From: Caryophanales bacterium UBA5632
GTDB taxonomy: Bacteria > Bacillota_I > Bacilli_A > Izemoplasmatales > Hujiaoplasmataceae
Assembly (NCBI GenBank): GCA_002421405.1
Contig: DIJY01000033.1
Span: 1-14,420 of the forward strand
DNA: 14,420 bases
Direction: 5' to 3'
Part shown: piece after piece, positions 1 to 7,478 of the stretch
Numbering within the stretch: position 1 is the stretch's first letter
Layout of the letters: the number at the start of each line of letters is the position of its first letter
Made by a program: the position numbers and the translations under genes
Notes under the pieces: model-generated
Database searches by the model: none
Told to the model about the DNA's origin: nothing
The model's input: only the letters and a program-made list of their open reading frames with translations

Positions 1-1
1 T

Positions 2-1831
2 TTAAAGAACGTCGCCGCAAGTTATCAAATGCATATCGGTAACGTTGAAGCATCATTAAAAGGTTGTGACGTCGTCATTAAAGAATCGTTCTACACACAA
101 GCCCAAGCACATGCGATGATGGAACCGCATGCGGTGAATAGCCGATTTGATTATCAAAATCGTCTGGTTTTATTTTCTTCGACACAAACCCCATTTCACG
201 TTCGAAGGATTATCAGCCAAGCTTTGAACTTTCCATTATCACGAATTCGCGTTATTAAACCTCGAGTGGGTGGCGGATTTGGTGGAAAACAAGCGATTCA
301 TGGTGAAATCATTTGTAGCGCTGTCACGATTAAAACTGGAAAACCGGCAAAATTAGTTTTTACCAGAAAAGAAGTATTTGAATCAAGTTATTCTAGACAT
401 CCCATGCGTCTTGATATGACACTGGGTTCAGATTTTGAAGGGAATCTTAAAGCCATCGATTGTTATGTATTGTCTGATACGGGGGCTTATGGTGAGCATG
501 CTTTGACTGTCTTCATGGTTGCTGGATCAAAAGTTTTACCGCTTTATAACAAAGTCGATTCTGTTCGTTTCCATGGTCATGTCGTCTATACGAACCATAC
601 GCCAGCAGGGGCATTTAGAGGTTATGGCGCGATTCAAGGCAACTTCGCTTTAGAATCTGCAATCGATATTTTATGTGAAAAATTAGGGATGAATCCAATC
701 GCTTTTCGTCAAAAAAACATGATAAAAGAAGGTGAAACAAGCCCCATATTTGCAATCATGGGTGAAGGTACAGAAGGTACTGCGATGAATATGGATACTT
801 GTAAACTAGAATACTGTTTGACAAGAGGATTAGAATTAATCAATTGGCAAAAAACATATCCTAGAATTCAAATTGATGACCATACCATTCGTAGCGTTGG
901 AATGGCAATTGCAATGCAAGGATCGGGAATTCCTTATATTGATATGGGAGCAGCGACCATCAAATTAAACGATGATGGATTTTATAACTTACTGGTGGGT
1001 GCGACCGAAATTGGCCAAGGATCCGATACCATTCTTTCACAAATCGCTGCCGAAGAATTAATGACGACGATTGATAAAGTCATTGTATATTCTTCTGATA
1101 CAGATTTAACACCGTTTGATGTGGGAGCGTACGCCTCTTCAACAACCTTCGTTTCCGGAAACGCTGTCGTTAAAGCGGCAAAGACGATGAAAACGAAATT
1201 GATTGAAGAAGCAGCTAAATTCTTTCATTGTAATATTACACAAGTTGAATTTGATGGTGAAACATTTAGTGAAACAAAAACCAATGAAACCATTACTTTA
1301 AAAGCACTCTCAAATCGTCTTTATTATAATCATGATCAGCAACAATTAATGGTCACAGAAAGCTACGTCGGACATAAATCCCCACCGCCATTCATGGCTG
1401 GGTTTGCGGAAATTGATCTTGATATCGAAACCGGTGAAGTCAAAGTCAATCGTTACGTAAGCGTCGTTGATTGTGGCGTCACGATTAATCCAAAACTCGC
1501 AAAGGGTCAAGTGGAAGGTGCTATTGTTCAAGGAATGGGAATGGCGCTCTATGAAGATGTCAAAGTTTCATCGCTTGGGAAATTAATCTCAAATGATTTC
1601 ATGAGTTACCGGATTCCTTCAAGAAAGGAAGCCCCTCAACTCATCACTGAATTTGCTCTAAGTCATGAACCCAGTGGACCTTTTGGAGCGAAATCTGTTG
1701 GAGAAATAGGAATTGATACGCCACCGGCAGCAATTATGAATGCAATCTATCATGCTTGTGGGGTTCGAATTAAATCTTTGCCAGCGACACCTGAAAAAAT
1801 ATTAGCAGAACTAAGGAGAATAAAAAAATGA
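2..1831 (+). CDS. Xanthine dehydrogenase-type molybdopterin-binding large subunit (5' partial)
   Basis: Catalytic molybdenum-cofactor subunit of the xanthine dehydrogenase/aldehyde oxidase family, which hydroxylates purines or other N-heterocycles with water-derived oxygen. The reading frame is open from base 2, before the first ATG at 29, and the residues there (NVAASYQ, then HIGNVE) fit the interior of the family. The gene is therefore cut by the window edge, with roughly the first 150-200 residues missing. Visible Moco-pocket motifs are GGGFGGKQ (269-292), GAFRGYG (608-628), EIGQG (1007-1021) and GAKSVGE, whose Glu (1703-1705) is the expected catalytic base. The residue after GGK is Gln, whereas bovine xanthine oxidase and the second Mo subunit of this window have Glu, so the substrate or its orientation may differ. 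The gene ends in TGA overlapping the ATG of the next gene. Its own Fe-S and FAD partners, if any, are upstream or shared with 9562-10865. Family assignment is firm; the substrate is not. Confidence 0.93.
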   Translation, partial: LKNVAASYQMHIGNVEASLKGCDVVIKESFYTQAQAHAMMEPHAVNSRFDYQNRLVLFSSTQTPFHVRRIISQALNFPLSRIRVIKPRVGGGFGGKQAIHGEIICSAVTIKTGKPAKLVFTRKEVFESSYSRHPMRLDMTLGSDFEGNLKAIDCYVLSDTGAYGEHALTVFMVAGSKVLPLYNKVDSVRFHGHVVYTNHTPAGAFRGYGAIQGNFALESAIDILCEKLGMNPIAFRQKNMIKEGETSPIFAIMGEGTEGTAMNMDTCKLEYCLTRGLELINWQKTYPRIQIDDHTIRSVGMAIAMQGSGIPYIDMGAATIKLNDDGFYNLLVGATEIGQGSDTILSQIAAEELMTTIDKVIVYSSDTDLTPFDVGAYASSTTFVSGNAVVKAAKTMKTKLIEEAAKFFHCNITQVEFDGETFSETKTNETITLKALSNRLYYNHDQQQLMVTESYVGHKSPPPFMAGFAEIDLDIETGEVKVNRYVSVVDCGVTINPKLAKGQVEGAIVQGMGMALYEDVKVSSLGKLISNDFMSYRIPSRKEAPQLITEFALSHEPSGPFGAKSVGEIGIDTPPAAIMNAIYHACGVRIKSLPATPEKILAELRRIKK

Positions 1832-2457
1832 AATTAAACCTAAAAACCATCTCAATTATCTTATTTTATGGCGCAATTTGGGGCATCGTTGAAGCTAGTG
1901 TCGGCTATGTTTTACATTTCTTACCGACCTTGATTGCCGGAACCATTCTATTTCCATTTGCTTCAATCATTTTGTATCGTACCTATCAACAAACCCAATC
2001 GAGTGCATCGCTATTAGGCGTTGGTATTGTTGCTGCAACGATTAAAGCAATCAACTTTTTGTTACCAGTGACAAACGTCTTTAAGATTATCAATCCGATG
2101 ATTTCAATCATTTTAGAAGCGTTGGTGGTAATGGTCGTTGTGAGAAGCCTTGTGAAGTCAAAGTGGGTAATGAAAGTCACATTACTAACCTTAGCAAGTA
2201 TCACTTGGAGAGTCATCTTTTTAGGATACATGGGAATTCAAGCGTTAACGACAGGTTTTGTTGCACAACAAATCGCTTCAATGAATGCCATGGTTTCTTT
2301 TGCAATCGTTTCTGGAGTCCTTGCTGGTGCGATGAGTTTTGTCTTATTGTTACTCCTCAGTATTCCTGCTAAACTCAGAAAACCGGTCATTCAAATATCA
2401 CCAATCCTTTCAATGCTAACCTTAAGCGTTGCTTTTGTTTTAACACTAATATTATAA
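1828..2457 (+). CDS. Multi-pass membrane protein of unknown function
   Basis: A 209-residue, very hydrophobic protein with about six or seven predicted membrane helices (roughly residues 7-31, 32-53, 60-80, 88-109, 113-137, 150-180, 190-209). Helix 1 carries a distinctive YGAIWGIVEA stretch and helix 4 an INPMISIILEA stretch; acidic and polar residues inside helices (Glu in helix 1 and in helix 4) suggest a binding site or pore. Size and helix number resemble the substrate-binding S components of ECF transporters, but I cannot show homology. The ATG at 1828 is preceded by AAGGAG at 1813-1818 and overlaps the TGA of the Mo subunit, so the two are probably translationally coupled. Position between a Mo hydroxylase and its maturation factor suggests uptake of a purine, molybdate or selenium compound, or a membrane partner of the complex; this is inference. 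Confidence 0.85.
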   Translation: MKLNLKTISIILFYGAIWGIVEASVGYVLHFLPTLIAGTILFPFASIILYRTYQQTQSSASLLGVGIVAATIKAINFLLPVTNVFKIINPMISIILEALVVMVVVRSLVKSKWVMKVTLLTLASITWRVIFLGYMGIQALTTGFVAQQIASMNAMVSFAIVSGVLAGAMSFVLLLLLSIPAKLRKPVIQISPILSMLTLSVAFVLTLIL

Positions 2458-2478
2458 GTCTTTCATAAAGGAGCTCCT

Positions 2479-3315
2479 ATGGAAAACATCTATGAAAAAC
2501 TGATTGATTTACAACGACGTGGAATTCCTTTAATGATGGTTACGGTGATTGAAAAAACCGGCGAAGGTCCAGTTGAAGTTGGAAAAAAGATGATTGTTGG
2601 TGAAAATCTTGAAGCGTATGGAACCGTCGGTGGCGGAGCTTTAGAATATTATGCGAGAGAGTTATGTAAGACCCTCCTCCTAAAACGAGAAAATCGCTAT
2701 GAAAAGTATTTACTTGCGGAAGGAAAAGTGTATCCCGATACCATCACTTTACCGATGGCGTGTGGCGGAAAGGTATCATTAATGTATGAATATCTCGGTG
2801 CGAACGAATACGTTTATATCTTTGGTGCCGGTCATGTCGGACAAGCCTTGGCAAATGTGTTAAAAACCATGCCATTTCATGTGACTGTCATCGATGATCG
2901 AAAAGAAGTCACCAAGGTTTTTAAAAACGCAGATTTAATTTACGACATGCCTTTTGTCGAGTACATTGAAAAGTATTCAATTAAAGAAGGCAGTTTTGTT
3001 GTTGTTTGTACGCCAGCGCATCAATATGATTATCATGTCATTAATAAAATAATCGAATTAAATCTCAAACCGAAATACATGGGAATGTTATGTTCTCCGA
3101 TTAAACTGAATGATTATTTACAAAAAACGTATGATCAATTTGGGAGAGATGTGGATTTATCTAATTTCTATTCACCCATTGGCCTTAATATCGGCGGGGG
3201 TTCACCCGCAGAAATAGCGATTTCAATCTCGGCTGAAATATTGGCTGTTAGCCACAATAAATCAAATCATAATCATATGCGGGAGACCATCGATGGTGTA
3301 CCTCATTACTGGTAA
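2479..3315 (+). CDS. xdhC: XdhC/CoxI-family molybdenum hydroxylase maturation factor
   Basis: A 278-residue protein with the two-part XdhC architecture. The N-terminal XdhC/CoxI domain has a VTVIEKTGEGPVEVGKKM-type opening, TVGGG near residue 50 and the PMACGG motif at 92-97. A Rossmann domain follows with GAGHVG at 116-121, and the family's closing GGGSPAEIAISI motif lies near 240-252. Family members bind Mo cofactor, promote its sulfuration and insert it into xanthine dehydrogenase; E. coli YqeB of the selenium-dependent hydroxylase system is related. It is not the E. coli gene also called xdhC, which is a 2Fe-2S subunit. The start is set by AAAGGAG at 2467-2473, five bases before ATG. It lies directly downstream of one Mo hydroxylase and upstream of another, so it probably serves both. 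The end overlaps the next gene by 23 bases. Confidence 0.92.
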   Translation: MENIYEKLIDLQRRGIPLMMVTVIEKTGEGPVEVGKKMIVGENLEAYGTVGGGALEYYARELCKTLLLKRENRYEKYLLAEGKVYPDTITLPMACGGKVSLMYEYLGANEYVYIFGAGHVGQALANVLKTMPFHVTVIDDRKEVTKVFKNADLIYDMPFVEYIEKYSIKEGSFVVVCTPAHQYDYHVINKIIELNLKPKYMGMLCSPIKLNDYLQKTYDQFGRDVDLSNFYSPIGLNIGGGSPAEIAISISAEILAVSHNKSNHNHMRETIDGVPHYW

Positions 3316-3763
3316 AATGAATGCCGGTAAAACTTCAAGAACCATTGAAATGGCCAATAAAATTTCATCTTCTGACGGATTTGTTTCATTAAAAACGATG
3401 AATCATGATGAAGTTGTTCAATTTGAATTAATGCAACTATCGACGAAAGAAATAAAAATCTTAGCCATTAATCAGCCGTTTTATAATAATCAATTTGATG
3501 CAAAAGTAACGTTAGGAACTTATTATTTTGATGAATTGGTTTTTGAATGGGCATTAAAATCAATTAAAAAAATGATTAAAAATAAGATAAGTTCCATTTT
3601 TCTCGATGAAGTCGGAATGCTTGAAATTAAAGAATCTGGTTTTTATAAGAGTATCTTAATGCTTCTAAAATCGCAGTGTGATTGTTACTTTACCATCAGA
3701 GACCAGTTTATTCCGCTTTTTATCGAAAAATTTAAAATTAATGAATATCGTATCCTAAATTAA
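3293..3763 (+). CDS. Small P-loop NTPase (THEP1-like), putative accessory factor
   Basis: A 156-residue single-domain NTPase. Walker A is GKMNAGKTS at residues 7-15, and a Walker B-like strand runs SIFLDEVG (101-108), followed by MLE. The DEVGxxE pattern is reminiscent of the DEIGxxE signature of THEP1-type nucleoside-triphosphatases. A TIRD strand near 134-137 fits the same fold. No membrane segment or extra domain is visible. It starts at ATG 3293 with GGGAG at 3281-3285, inside the end of xdhC (23-base overlap), which implies coupled translation and a stable functional link with Mo-hydroxylase maturation. It may supply nucleotide-dependent activation or insertion of Mo cofactor, or have the role played by YqeC/MocA-type factors in E. 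coli; this is inference from context only. A thymidine-kinase identity was considered and is unlikely because the Zn-binding and lasso motifs are missing. Confidence 0.82.
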   Translation: MVYLITGKMNAGKTSRTIEMANKISSSDGFVSLKTMNHDEVVQFELMQLSTKEIKILAINQPFYNNQFDAKVTLGTYYFDELVFEWALKSIKKMIKNKISSIFLDEVGMLEIKESGFYKSILMLLKSQCDCYFTIRDQFIPLFIEKFKINEYRILN

Positions 3764-3778
3764 TAAAGGAGTGCTCAA

Positions 3779-5089
3779 ATGTACGATTTAGCCGTTATCA
3801 ATGGAAAGGTCTGGATTGATCAGGCGTTTCACCGCATGAATATCTATGTATTAGGTGGTAAAATCGCTTGTCTTTCTGCCTCCAGATTTGAAGCGACTGA
3901 AATTATTAATGCTACCAATGAATATATCATTCCGGGGATTATCGATCCGCACGTCCATTTTGCTTTAGGAACTAAAGAGCGACAATCAAAGGATAATTTT
4001 ATGACTGGATCAACTGCTGGCGCTTTTGGTGGCGTTACAACAATCATTGATTTCCTCGATCCCGCACAGAATATCGATGAACTCAATACCAACTATCAAA
4101 GAAGAGTTGAAGAAGCGAAAAACTGCGTTGTTGACTACAAGTTTCATGCGACCATGCGGCAACCCAATCAATCATTAGAAGATTTCGTATTTCGGATGGA
4201 ACAACTGAATTTAACGTCGCTAAAAATATTTACGACTTATTCGGATTCACATCGAAGAACAGATGATGATGCCATCAAGACCTTATTGAAATTAACGACC
4301 TATCATCCTTTTATCTTAATTGGGCATCTCGAAAGCGATCAATTAATTGATTTAAATCCTGATTTACCGTATCAATTACTACCGCTTTCAAGACCTTTGA
4401 TAGCGGAGACAGAAGAAGCGATGAAGATTGCCGGGTTTGTTAAAGAAACAGGCGGAACTTTTTATATGGTCCACTTAACTTCTGGAGAAACCATCGAGAA
4501 GTTAAAAGCGAATTATCCAGATCTAATAAACCGCAAATTCATGATTGAAAGTTGTCCGCATTATTTCGTATTTACGGAGGAATCATTGAATAAGTCTGAT
4601 GGCTATTTGTATACCATGGCTCCACCGTTAAGAACAAAAAACGATCAAGTTAAACTGAAGGATAACATCGATTATATTAATACGATTGGTACTGATCATT
4701 GTTCTTATAATATTGCATTAAAACATCGAACGCTCTTAAATCAAATCCCGTTAGGGATTGGCGGCATCGAGCATTCATTTTCTGTAATGCATACCTTATT
4801 TGGCGATAAAATCATTGATAAAATGACGAAAAACGTCGCTGAAATCTATCAACTTCCTTCCAAAGGGTTCATTAAAGTCGGAATGGATGCTGATTTTGCA
4901 TTTTATGAAGTTGGAGCTCCCTTTACGATACGTTCGAGTCACAGTGCAGCCGATAACGACATTTATTTAGGAATGAGAGTCACTACAAAAGTTGTCAGAA
5001 CGGTTTTAAGAGGTAAAATCATCGTTCAAAATGGCCGATTCTTAGGAAGTTTGGGAATGTTATTAAAAGGAGTTGATTACCTTGGTTAA
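3779..5089 (+). CDS. hyuA: Dihydropyrimidinase/D-hydantoinase-type cyclic amidohydrolase
   Basis: A 436-residue, full-length member of the amidohydrolase superfamily that hydrolyses cyclic amides such as dihydropyrimidines, hydantoins or allantoin-like rings. All expected binuclear metal ligands are visible: H58 and H60 in DPHVHF, the lysine to be carboxylated K149 in TSLKIF, H183 in IGHLES, H232 in MVHLTSG and D306 in GTDH. The N-terminal strands (residues 1-50) and C-terminal residues (about 365-425) form the usual small beta domain around the TIM barrel. E. coli HyuA (YgeZ) sits in the equivalent purine cluster and is annotated as D-phenylhydantoinase. The start is set by AAAGGAG at 3765-3771. 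It overlaps ssnA by eight bases, so two ring-opening hydrolases are made together. The natural substrate is probably a reduced or partly opened purine ring (inference); allantoinase is an alternative. Confidence 0.9.
   Translation: MYDLAVINGKVWIDQAFHRMNIYVLGGKIACLSASRFEATEIINATNEYIIPGIIDPHVHFALGTKERQSKDNFMTGSTAGAFGGVTTIIDFLDPAQNIDELNTNYQRRVEEAKNCVVDYKFHATMRQPNQSLEDFVFRMEQLNLTSLKIFTTYSDSHRRTDDDAIKTLLKLTTYHPFILIGHLESDQLIDLNPDLPYQLLPLSRPLIAETEEAMKIAGFVKETGGTFYMVHLTSGETIEKLKANYPDLINRKFMIESCPHYFVFTEESLNKSDGYLYTMAPPLRTKNDQVKLKDNIDYINTIGTDHCSYNIALKHRTLLNQIPLGIGGIEHSFSVMHTLFGDKIIDKMTKNVAEIYQLPSKGFIKVGMDADFAFYEVGAPFTIRSSHSAADNDIYLGMRVTTKVVRTVLRGKIIVQNGRFLGSLGMLLKGVDYLG
5065..5072 (+). promoter_or_regulatory. 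Ribosome binding site deciding the TTG start of ssnA
   Basis: AAAAGGAG lies nine bases before TTG 5082 and abuts the other in-frame TTG at 5073, which would leave no spacer. There is no ATG near the start of the conserved region, so TTG 5082 is the most likely initiator. The site is inside the 3' end of hyuA, which implies coupled translation. Confidence 0.75.
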
Positions 5090-6386
5090 AGCACTGATTA
5101 ATGCAACAATCTATGACCATGACCATTTCATGAAAAATGCCTATGTATTATTTGAAAAGCAAATCTTCGAAGTTGGGATAATGCGTGATTTTATCAATCA
5201 TAATTATGAAATCATCGATTGCGAAAATACGATTGTTATTCCAACATTTGTGCTAGCACATACGCATATCTATTCAACTTTTGCGAGGGGATTATCATTA
5301 TCATATAACCCGACTAATTTTCAAGAAATTTTAGATCAATTATGGTGGAAAATGGATTCGCAAATTGATAACGATATCACTTACTGCTCAGCAATTGTTT
5401 ATGGGAGTGATTGTATAAAGAATGGTATTACGACAATTATTGATCATCATGCATCAGGGTTAGATATCTATGGTTCACTCAATGCACTCAAAAAAGCAGT
5501 CGTTGATACCCTTGGTTTAAGAGGCTGTTTCTGTTTTGAAACGAGCGATCGATTTGATACCGACATGTGCATTCGTGAAAACATCGAATTTGCTGAAAAG
5601 AATCATGCATCCCATACGAGAGGCCTTTTTGGAATGCATGCTTCCATGTCATTATCAGAAGACACTCTGAAAAAAGTCAGTCAAATGAATCAATCCATTC
5701 CGATTCATATCCATGTCGCTGAAAGTGAGATGGATGAACAAAATGCAGCAGAAATGTACCATGAATCCGTGATTGAACGTTTGAATCGGCATGGACTTCT
5801 AAAAGATAATTCGTTACTCATTCATTGTGTTCATATTAGCGATACTGATATGGACATTATCAAAAAAAAGCATTGCACTGTTGTTGTCAATCTGACATCG
5901 AATTTAAATAATGCGGTTGGATTACCCGATATCATTAAGATGAGAGATAAAGGGATTCCTGTCTTAGTTGGGAACGACGGACTTGGCACTTCGATTGTCA
6001 ATGAATATCAAGCGATTTATTACTTAATGCATCATCAAACGGCATCGCCCATCGGCTTTTCACTCGGTGATTTGAAACAGATGATTGAAGCAGGATATCA
6101 ATATGCAAGTCAACTTTTCAATGTTAAGCTGGGTCGAATCGATGTGAAGTATGAAGCAGATTTTCAAATCATACCTTATATTCCACCGACGCCGTTCAAT
6201 GCATCGAATGCATTTGGTCATCTATTCTTTGGACTCTTTAATGCTTTTAAACCAAAACATGTTTTTGTTTCTGGAATGCAAGTATTGAAAGATTATAAAC
6301 TTGATAAAAATATCGAGAATCTCTATGCTTCAGCGGAGAATCAAGCTGAAATCTTATGGGATCGACTTCAAAAGGAGAAATCATAA
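5082..6386 (+). CDS. ssnA: SsnA-type aminohydrolase
   Basis: A 434-residue amidohydrolase of the TrzN/guanine-deaminase/SsnA branch. Metal and catalytic residues are in the expected order: H60 and H62 in AHTHIYS, H211 and E214 in HVAES, H251 after HCV, and D299 in GNDGLG. The HTHIYSTFARG stretch is characteristic of SsnA, as are the length (E. coli SsnA is about 440 residues) and the position next to hyuA. SsnA is one of the genes reported as needed for anaerobic urate degradation, but its exact substrate is unsettled; deamination or ring hydrolysis of a purine-derived intermediate is likely. The start codon is TTG, chosen from the Shine-Dalgarno spacing, and the first residues MVKALINATI match the family N-terminal strand. 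It overlaps hyuA by eight bases and its TAA shares one base with the next ATG. Simple guanine deaminase is the main alternative. Confidence 0.9.
   Translation: MVKALINATIYDHDHFMKNAYVLFEKQIFEVGIMRDFINHNYEIIDCENTIVIPTFVLAHTHIYSTFARGLSLSYNPTNFQEILDQLWWKMDSQIDNDITYCSAIVYGSDCIKNGITTIIDHHASGLDIYGSLNALKKAVVDTLGLRGCFCFETSDRFDTDMCIRENIEFAEKNHASHTRGLFGMHASMSLSEDTLKKVSQMNQSIPIHIHVAESEMDEQNAAEMYHESVIERLNRHGLLKDNSLLIHCVHISDTDMDIIKKKHCTVVVNLTSNLNNAVGLPDIIKMRDKGIPVLVGNDGLGTSIVNEYQAIYYLMHHQTASPIGFSLGDLKQMIEAGYQYASQLFNVKLGRIDVKYEADFQIIPYIPPTPFNASNAFGHLFFGLFNAFKPKHVFVSGMQVLKDYKLDKNIENLYASAENQAEILWDRLQKEKS
6371..6377 (+). promoter_or_regulatory. Ribosome binding site deciding the ATG start at 6386
   Basis: AAAGGAG eight bases before ATG 6386 selects this codon over an upstream in-frame TTG at 6356. 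It lies in the last codons of ssnA. Confidence 0.75.
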
Positions 6387-7462
6387 TGAATCTTAAAACT
6401 TCATTTAACGGATTATTTTTAGACAATCCCCTTATGCCTGCATCAGGACCGCTCGTTGGTGATTTTGAAAAATTAAAATTTATGCAGGATTCTGGATGTG
6501 GTGCCGTTGTTACAAAAACGATATCGACTAAACTTCCTGTGATTCCAAAGCCGTGCATTTATGGGGATAAAGACTATGTGATGAACAGCGAACTATGGAG
6601 TGAATTGCCACTTGATCAGTGGGTTCATGAAATACTACCTGAATACATGAAAATCAAAGACCGTCCATTGATCGTTTCTGTCGGATATTCAGAAGAAGAT
6701 ATGGCGATACTTATCCCCTTATTAGATCGCTTCGCAGATGCGTTTGAAGTGTCGACTCACTATGTTGGAACCAATCTCTCCGTCATCGAAGGTATTGTAA
6801 AAATGATTCGTTTGAATACAAAGAAACCGATTTTTATGAAAATCAGTCCGCATATTCCCAGTCCTGAACTATTTGCAAAGGCAATTAAGAATGCGGGAGC
6901 GAATGGAATCGTCGCGATCAATTCACTGGGTCCTACGATGAAAATCGATCTTGAAAAACGAAAAATAGTGTATGGAAATGATTCCGGTTTTGTTTGGACC
7001 AGCGGACCCGTGATTAAGAACCTCGCTTTAGCAACCGTTTATAAGATTAAACAAGCAGAACCGTCTTTGACCCTGATTGGCACGGGCGGTGTGAAGAGTG
7101 CAGAAGATGTCATCGAATTTCTTCTCGCTGGTGCTTCAGGGGTTCAAATGTTATCGGGTGCTTTGTTAAAGGGCAAACAACTCTATCATAAAATAATTGA
7201 AGATTTACCGAAAGCCTTAGAGAAATTCGGTTTTTCATCCATTCAAGAAGTGAGAGAGACAGTCCTCGACAAAAAATGCGATTACGTCGGTACAATCCCA
7301 AAATTAATTGAAGAGAAATGTATCAAATGCATGATTTGTAAGGATGTTTGTCCTTATTTTGCGATTGAATTTCCTGGAATCATTACGATTGATCCTATGA
7401 AGTGTTTTAGATGCGGGTTATGCGTGTCTAAATGTCCGACAAAAGCACTGGTTGTTGAATAA
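6386..7462 (+). CDS. Dihydroorotate dehydrogenase-fold flavoprotein with two [4Fe-4S] clusters
   Basis: A 358-residue protein. Residues 1-290 form a DHOD/dihydropyrimidine-dehydrogenase-like FMN barrel: NPLMPASGP at 14-22, VVTKTIS at 41-47, IFMKISPH at 149-156 and the phosphate-binding end IGTGGVKSAEDV at 231-242. Residues 312-350 form a 2x[4Fe-4S] ferredoxin domain with Cys 312, 315, 318, 322 and 340, 343, 346, 350. The order matches PreA, the C-terminal half of bacterial dihydropyrimidine dehydrogenase, which reduces the uracil ring. However, the usual NxSCPH/N segment is replaced by residues 121-130 (EVSTHYVGTN), and there is no cysteine between 57 and 298, so the normal acid/base Cys loop is absent. 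No PreT-like NADPH subunit is present; reduced ferredoxin is a plausible donor. In E. coli the large YgfK oxidoreductase occupies this niche. I infer reductive dearomatisation of an oxopurine; ordinary pyrimidine biosynthesis is unlikely. Confidence 0.85.
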   Translation: MNLKTSFNGLFLDNPLMPASGPLVGDFEKLKFMQDSGCGAVVTKTISTKLPVIPKPCIYGDKDYVMNSELWSELPLDQWVHEILPEYMKIKDRPLIVSVGYSEEDMAILIPLLDRFADAFEVSTHYVGTNLSVIEGIVKMIRLNTKKPIFMKISPHIPSPELFAKAIKNAGANGIVAINSLGPTMKIDLEKRKIVYGNDSGFVWTSGPVIKNLALATVYKIKQAEPSLTLIGTGGVKSAEDVIEFLLAGASGVQMLSGALLKGKQLYHKIIEDLPKALEKFGFSSIQEVRETVLDKKCDYVGTIPKLIEEKCIKCMICKDVCPYFAIEFPGIITIDPMKCFRCGLCVSKCPTKALVVE

Positions 7463-7467
7463 AATCA

Positions 7468-7473
7468 GGGAGG
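7468..7473 (+). promoter_or_regulatory. Ribosome binding site deciding the ATG start at 7479
   Basis: GGGAGG five bases before ATG 7479 identifies the start of the second Mo subunit. An upstream in-frame TTG at 7452 would overlap the preceding gene and add nine residues without family resemblance. Confidence 0.75.
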
Positions 7474-7478
7474 TTTTT

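Noticed and set aside
1346..1531. Minus-strand open frames here and elsewhere (for example 6247-6558, 12908-13228)
   Set aside because: They are all opposite strongly supported + strand genes, show no protein family features and no ribosome binding context.
2469..2478. Perfect palindrome AGGAGCTCCT at the xdhC ribosome binding site
   Set aside because: The halves have no loop between them, so a stable hairpin is unlikely; it arises from a normal Shine-Dalgarno sequence followed by CTCCT.
6356..6385. Upstream TTG extension of the DHOD-like gene
   Set aside because: AAAGGAG at 6371-6377 lies inside the extension and is spaced for ATG 6386.
6386..7462. Ordinary PyrD for pyrimidine biosynthesis
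   Set aside because: The two ferredoxin motifs, the missing NxSCPN/H segment and the neighbouring purine genes do not fit a biosynthetic PyrD.
7452..7478. Upstream TTG extension of the second Mo subunit
   Set aside because: GGGAGG is correctly spaced for ATG 7479, and the extension would overlap the Fe-S flavoprotein gene.
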